This document shows positions 60,066 to 64,000 of a stretch of DNA of 64,000 nt, in pieces. This stretch comes from Rhizobium sp. BK251 (GTDB lineage Bacteria; Pseudomonadota; Alphaproteobacteria; Rhizobiales; Rhizobiaceae). The notes beneath the pieces were generated by a model. It was not told where the DNA came from. It worked only from the letters and a program-made list of their open reading frames with translations, and did no database searches. Each line of letters opens with the position of its first letter. The stretch's first letter is position 1. The position numbers were made by a program, and so were the translations under genes. The stretch is from assembly GCF_004345245.1 (NCBI RefSeq), contig NZ_SLUQ01000017.1, positions 18,389 to 82,388 of the forward strand, given 5' to 3'.

Positions 60066-60298
60066 CGTCGGTTGAGACCTTGTACCGCGCCTGGGTGACG
60101 GTTGGCGAAAACTTGCGTCGCTCCTCGCGAGCGGATTTTTTATGGGAAGAGTCGGCTGATCCGGAGCCCATGCCGCCCAGGCTACTGACGGTTCCCTATC
60201 CCATCGTGCCAACTCCGAACTCAAGCTTCTGTACGCCGACGTGGCAAGAGTTAAGGAACGTACGAGATCCTCTCACATTTATAGGTGCGGAGATTGCC

Positions 60299-60657
60299 AT
60301 GCGACTGATTGAAGAACACTTTCCCAGACTTTCCGAGATTGCGGTAGCGGTAGCTGGTCATCAGATTGCGGTCGCGACCGTGGGCGTGATGACTGTTGGA
60401 TGGACGTCAGTCGGTATCGCGGCCGGATTTCCAACCTGGTGGTTTCTCTCTGCTGACACGGTTGGCACGGTGACGACGGTTCTCATCCTCCTTCTCGTCC
60501 AGCACTCGCAGAGCCGAGACATGCAGCTCTGCAGATAAAGGTCGACGAACTCGTGCGGTCGAGCGGCGCAGGTAACCATCTGATCGGCTTGCACGAGCGC
60601 GCGCCTGAAGACGCCGACGCGTTGCTGGAAAGCAGACGACAACAACCTCAGGCTTGA
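60299..60657 (+). pseudogene. Low-affinity iron permease family protein, frameshifted
   Basis: From ATG 60299: MRLIEEHFPRLSEIAVAVAG, then helices AVATVGVMTVGWTSVGIAAG and DTVGTVTTVLILLLVQHSQS, then RDM. The expected continuation LQIKVDELVRSSGAGNHLIG and LHERAPEDADALLESRRQQP is in another frame from about 60527 to the stop at 60655-60657. A one-base deletion explains this. The two-helix layout with the QHSQSRD...KVDEL end is typical of the family. Confidence 0.7.
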
Positions 60658-60789
60658 GCGGTAGCGCCCTGCGCCGCCTTCTCGTCGGCAACGTCTTCGA
60701 CACATACCGCCTTCGGCCAGCGTCTTGCTCATCTTGTGAGGGAGGATGAGTTCATCGAGCTTGGCTTGAAGAGCCTTGCCATCGTCAAT

Positions 60790-61091
60790 TTGTCGAATAC
60801 GCGTGCCGGCGGAATAAAATGCTTCAGCGTCGGCACGATGTCGAGCAAACCCGGATCGAGTTGCTCGCGGGTCATTGTCCGCCATTTCTCGTAGTAAGCC
60901 AGCCACATTCCCGACATGTGTTCGGGCCGTTCCGGAGTGATGAAGCGAGTGAACACCGTCCTATGCGCATGCCGATGGGTGATCTCCTCGACCTGGGGAG
61001 ACACTTGGCGCATCTAAGGCACGTGCCAAGGCGTCTCCTCGGCGAACATCCGCTGCATGTCGATACAAAGGTGCATCCAGTTCCCACCCAT
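60790..61091 (-). pseudogene. Isochorismatase-like cysteine hydrolase, amber and truncated
   Basis: From ATG 61091: MGGNWMHLCIDMQRMFAEET, PWHVP, then in-frame TAG (61014-61016) where relatives have Trp, then VSPQVEEITHRHAHRTVFTR and GMWLAYYEKWRTMTREQLDP, ending PPARVFDK near 60800. The catalytic Asp (CIDMQ) is kept, but the half with the nucleophile Cys is absent. Beyond 60790 the sequence is unrelated. Dead gene. Confidence 0.75.
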
Positions 61092-61209
61092 CGATTTGCT
61101 CCGCTTCCGTTCGACTTTCAACGCGTGAAGAGGTTTCGGCTTCCTTCCGGAACAACTCCCAACACCCGGCGTTAATTTCCCGCAAATTCCATTGCCACAG
61201 GAGGAGACG

Positions 61210-61710
61210 ATGGCAACGACGAAAACTCTTGACGATCTTTTCCTTGATACTCTCAAGGACATTTATTTCGCCGAAAAGCAGATCCTGAAAGCCCTGCCGA
61301 AGATGGCCCGCGCCGCCCAGTCTGAAGAAGGCAAGGCAGGATTCTTGCACCACCGCGACGAGACCCAGGGGCAGATCGAGCGCCTTGAGCAAGTCTTCGA
61401 AATTCTCGGCAAGCCAGCCCGCGGCAAGACCTGCGAGGCGATCCAGGGCATGATCGCCGAGGGAGAGGAGATCATGGAAGAATTCAAGGGATCGGTTGCG
61501 CTCGACGCCGGCCTCATTTCCTCGGCCCAGGTGGTCGAACACTACGAGATCGCCCGCTATGGCACGCTCATCGCCTGGGCTGGCCAGCTCGGTCTCAAGA
61601 ATGCCGTTCCACTGCTGCAGGCAAACCTCGCCGAGGAAGAAGCAACCGATAAAAAGCTGACGAAGCTCGCCACATCCCAGGCGAATGCCAAGGGCGCCAA
61701 GGCCGCCTAA
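61210..61710 (+). CDS. DUF892 ferritin-like protein (YciE/YciF type)
   Basis: A 166-residue ferritin-like four-helix protein: LDDLFLDTLKDIYFAEKQIL, HHRDETQGQIERLEQVFEIL, GKPARGKTCEAIQGMIAEGE, and QVVEHYEIARYGTLIAWAGQ. The Glu and His residues in the helices fit a di-iron site. Members are induced by general stress. AGGAGG precedes ATG 61210. The hybrid kinase frame begins inside its 3' end. Confidence 0.92.
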   Translation: MATTKTLDDLFLDTLKDIYFAEKQILKALPKMARAAQSEEGKAGFLHHRDETQGQIERLEQVFEILGKPARGKTCEAIQGMIAEGEEIMEEFKGSVALDAGLISSAQVVEHYEIARYGTLIAWAGQLGLKNAVPLLQANLAEEEATDKKLTKLATSQANAKGAKAA

Positions 61711-63403
61711 GTCCCCTACTCAAGTCCCCACAAGCGACGTCGGCTTGGGATTCGAGCTCTACGAGCCATCGTCCGATCCGTCGGGAGGCAGTGCGTCCAG
61801 GCACGAACCATCCCTGACGAGTGTCGCTCCATCGCGCACGAGGGAAGCGACGGCAAATGAGGAGCTATCGGAGATCGCGCGAGAGAGCCTTCGCGAACGC
61901 AATCGCGTCTGGAAAAATTCGCGAGACCTGCTTGCCGTGATCGATACGGACGGTGTCTTTCGAGATGTTAGTCCCGCATGTCTCCGAATCCTCGGTTACC
62001 CTTCCGACCAAGTTACCGGCAGAAAAGTTCTCGACTTCGTGTGGGACGACGATCGCGATCAGATCAAACCCGATCTGAAATCGGCGATCGAGAACACCCA
62101 CACCGCCTTTGAGATTCGCATTGCCCACCGAGACGGATCACCTCGGGTCGTGTCATGGATGACCTCGCGCGAAGAAGACCGCATCTACGCCTATGGCCGG
62201 GACGTGACATTTGAGAAACGACAAAAGACAGCGCTCGAAGAAACGGAAGCCCAGCTTCGGCAAGCTCAGAAAATGGAAGCCGTTGGGCAATTGACTGGCG
62301 GTATCGCGCACGATTTCAACAACATGCTGACCGGCGTTATAGGGGCGCTCGCAATTATAAAGCGCCGAATTGCGGCCAATCGGCTGGATGAGTTGGATAC
62401 TTTCATTGATGCGGCGACCAAATCTGCGCACCGAGCTGCGGCTCTAACGCATCGTCTTCTCGCGTTTTCGCGCCGGCAATCGCTGGATCGTCAGCCTGTC
62501 GATTTGAAGCAACTCGTTGGCTCTATGGAGGACCTTTTCCGCCGGACACTTGGCGAACAGGTGGAATTGCTGATCAACGTGACGCCAGGAACCTGGAAAG
62601 CAGTTACTGACGTCAATCAGTTTGAAAGTGCGATCCTCAATCTTGTCATCAACGCTCGTGATGCAATGCCGGATGGCGGCAAGCTCACGATAGAAACCGA
62701 CAATGTAGTATTCGCAGAAACAGACCTTGCGCGTGGTGAAACACTGCTGCCCGGCAGCTACATTGTGCTGGCGGTCAGCGATACCGGAATAGGAATGTCG
62801 CAGGCAACGATCGAGAAGGCTTTCGATCCTTTCTTTACGACAAAGCCAATTGGCCAAGGGACGGGCCTCGGTCTGTCGATGATTTATGGATTTGCCCAGC
62901 AATCAGGGGGCCATGTTCGAATCTATAGCCAAGTCGGCCTTGGCACCACGATAAAACTCTATTTGCCGGGTAGCCCCGAAGAAGCGTCAGCTCCGAAGTC
63001 ATCGTCTGTTTCGCAGTTCGTTCCACCTCGCGGCGAAGGAGAAACAATTCTCGTCGTCGAAGACGACGAGGCGGTACGTATGCTAGTGGTCGACGTGCTC
63101 AAGGAGCTAGGCTACCGTGTGGTCGAAGCCATTGATGGCGCTGAGGCTCTACCTATCATCGAGGGCACGCGACGTATCGATCTGCTGATTTCGGACGTGG
63201 GACTTCCCGGCCTCAACGGCCGGCAGCTTGCGGAAATCGCCATTGGTGCGCGTCCCTCGCTAAGAGTTCTGTTTGTCACGGGGTATGCTGCGACGGCAGC
63301 ATCACGTGCCGATTTCCTTGCTCCTGGGATGGACATGATTACAAAACCTTTCTCGATCGATGATCTCGCTCAGAAGGTACGAGAGATTTTGACGGTTCAG
63401 TGA
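61685..63403 (+). CDS. PAS-containing hybrid histidine kinase
   Basis: A frame of 572 residues. PAS domain about 75-175 (SRDLLAVIDTDGVFRDVSPA, GYPSDQVTGRKVLDFVW). HisKA box GQLTGGIAHDFNNMLTGVIG with His209. HATPase: LNLVINARDAMPDGGKLTIE, DTGIGM, GTGLGLSMIYGFAQQSGGHV. C-terminal receiver with Asp504 in LLISDVGLPGLNGRQL and Lys in TKPFSIDDL. Soluble. The first about 55 residues are low-complexity and overlap the upstream gene, and relatives often have further N-terminal PAS/GAF domains, so the gene may be 5'-truncated and the true start is uncertain. Confidence 0.85.
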   Translation: MPRAPRPPKSPTQVPTSDVGLGFELYEPSSDPSGGSASRHEPSLTSVAPSRTREATANEELSEIARESLRERNRVWKNSRDLLAVIDTDGVFRDVSPACLRILGYPSDQVTGRKVLDFVWDDDRDQIKPDLKSAIENTHTAFEIRIAHRDGSPRVVSWMTSREEDRIYAYGRDVTFEKRQKTALEETEAQLRQAQKMEAVGQLTGGIAHDFNNMLTGVIGALAIIKRRIAANRLDELDTFIDAATKSAHRAAALTHRLLAFSRRQSLDRQPVDLKQLVGSMEDLFRRTLGEQVELLINVTPGTWKAVTDVNQFESAILNLVINARDAMPDGGKLTIETDNVVFAETDLARGETLLPGSYIVLAVSDTGIGMSQATIEKAFDPFFTTKPIGQGTGLGLSMIYGFAQQSGGHVRIYSQVGLGTTIKLYLPGSPEEASAPKSSSVSQFVPPRGEGETILVVEDDEAVRMLVVDVLKELGYRVVEAIDGAEALPIIEGTRRIDLLISDVGLPGLNGRQLAEIAIGARPSLRVLFVTGYAATAASRADFLAPGMDMITKPFSIDDLAQKVREILTVQ

Positions 63404-63451
63404 GTTCTCGCGGACGACCGATATAGCCACGGCGCGGCGAATGAGCGCCGC

Positions 63452-63691
63452 TCACGTTTGCGCGTACGAGATCGTCAATTCCAGCGAGAGCTTTGCAATG
63501 GGTATCCGTTGCGCGTTGCTTACTTCAACGGAAAGACGCTTTCCACTCTGCTCAGGAATGCCATCGAGCGCCATTTCCGCCAGAAGTCTCTTCGCTTCAT
63601 GAATTGCCGACATCAGATCTGGAAAATCATATCCATTGTCGCCTAGCGATACGGTGTCGAGATCCTCGGTCTTAAAGTAAAATATGCTCAT
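63452..63691 (-). CDS. DUF6894 family small protein
   Basis: A 79-residue protein: MSIFYFKTEDLDTVSLGDNG, DFPDLMSAIHEAKRLLAEMA, and LSVEVSNAQRIPIAKLSLEL. This is the pattern of a short family common in Rhizobiales (a beta strand, a helix, then strands). GGAGGC precedes ATG 63691. Function unknown. Confidence 0.75.
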   Translation of the reverse strand: MSIFYFKTEDLDTVSLGDNGYDFPDLMSAIHEAKRLLAEMALDGIPEQSGKRLSVEVSNAQRIPIAKLSLELTISYAQT

Positions 63692-63777
63692 CGCCTGCCT
63701 CCGCCAAGCGGAAACACACGTGCGCTCTCGAAGTTCCGAAACCGCCTTCCATAGCCCAGATTTCACATCCAGTAAGC

Positions 63778-64000
63778 CTATCGCGTTGGAAGGATTTCAC
63801 CGGTGATGTAGCTCGACATCTGCGGTGATGCGAGGAACACGTAGGCAGGGGCAATCTCTTCCGGCTGGGCGGCACGCTTCATTGGTGTTTTCGAACCGAA
63901 CTTCGCGACATCTTCTGCTTCCTTGTCAGATGGATTGAGAGGCGTCCAGACAGGACCCGGTGCGACGGCGTTCACGCGGATGCCCTTGGCAACGAGCTGC
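63778..64000 (-). CDS. SDR-family oxidoreductase, C-terminal part (runs off window)
   Basis: The last about 74 residues of a short-chain dehydrogenase, with the 5' part beyond the window: GIRVNAVAPGPVWTPLNPSD, KTPMKRAAQPEEIAPAYVFL and ASPQMSSYITGEILPT. This matches the YghA/general-stress-protein-39 type of SDRs of rhizobial stress regions. The family's usual closing GG is replaced by a slightly early end (EILPTR). Confidence 0.85.
   Translation of the reverse strand, partial: QLVAKGIRVNAVAPGPVWTPLNPSDKEAEDVAKFGSKTPMKRAAQPEEIAPAYVFLASPQMSSYITGEILPTR

Noticed and set aside
60600..60790. Possible separate minus-strand gene with KALQAKLDELILPHKMS
   Set aside because: The stretch follows the break of the isochorismatase relic and has no start or complete domain; it may be a scrap of another gene, but I could not assign it.
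1..64000. tRNA, rRNA, CRISPR arrays, replication origin
   Set aside because: I looked for these along the window and saw no convincing candidate; a dedicated tRNA and CRISPR search would settle it.

Overview
The window looks like an accessory region (plasmid, chromid or island) of a member of the Rhizobiaceae (Alphaproteobacteria; Rhizobium/Ensifer/Shinella-like). The evidence is moderate-to-high GC, DUF982, DUF1488 and DUF6894 small proteins, a FixJ-type response regulator, a CUT2 sugar ABC transporter, and remnants of IS3 and IS21 elements and of a TraG/VirD4 coupling protein. No rRNA, tRNA, CRISPR array or replication origin was seen.

Layout. 0.4-9.4 kb is decayed and mobile: two IS3-type transposase remnants, frameshifted DUF1488 and partner genes, a secreted seven-repeat cysteine protein, a TraG C-terminal fragment, an ArdC antirestriction gene, a LysR/XRE divergent pair and a truncated IS21 left end. 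9.5-13.7 kb holds a MASE1 histidine kinase with a FixJ-like regulator, and a MarR gene with a DUF1398 gene behind a strong palindromic promoter. 14.2-18.0 kb is a tight three-gene cluster: N-formylglutamate amidohydrolase-like, QEGLA/HExxxH metallopeptidase-like and ATP-grasp ligase. It converges on a GSU2403-type nucleotidyltransferase (18.1-19.2 kb) preceded by a perfect 27-nt palindrome. I consider this the most interesting uncharacterised stretch.

19.6-36.7 kb is catabolic. It contains a paoABC-type molybdenum aldehyde oxidoreductase; a gntR - flavin reductase - HpaB-type monooxygenase - cupin operon; and an unsaturated-uronate operon (sugar-binding protein, permease, ATPase, KduI, KduD, KdgF-like cupin) with an upstream aldehyde dehydrogenase and a divergent GntR regulator. 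The ABC transporter would import the uronate, and KdgF, KduI and KduD would take it to 2-keto-3-deoxygluconate.

36.8-64 kb is a stress and housekeeping patchwork: alpha/beta hydrolase, exonuclease III, Nudix, GNAT, heavy-metal P-type ATPase, Hsp20, PNPOx-like protein, DUF892 ferritin-like protein, a hybrid histidine kinase and the end of an SDR gene. A periplasmic redox module (Met-rich peptide, cytochrome b, Mo-dependent lipoprotein) lies at 51.1-53.1 kb. Between 44 and 63 kb there are four DUF982 paralogs, two copies of a terminator-ended sRNA-like element, and many broken genes: a CHAD fragment, a BON fragment, an MBL exonuclease, a ParDE-like toxin-antitoxin pair, an isochorismatase, an iron permease, and an IS3 OrfA joined to a copied exonuclease III tail. 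At least eleven genes carry frameshifts or in-frame amber codons, so this is either a decaying accessory region or, in part, an assembly with indel errors.
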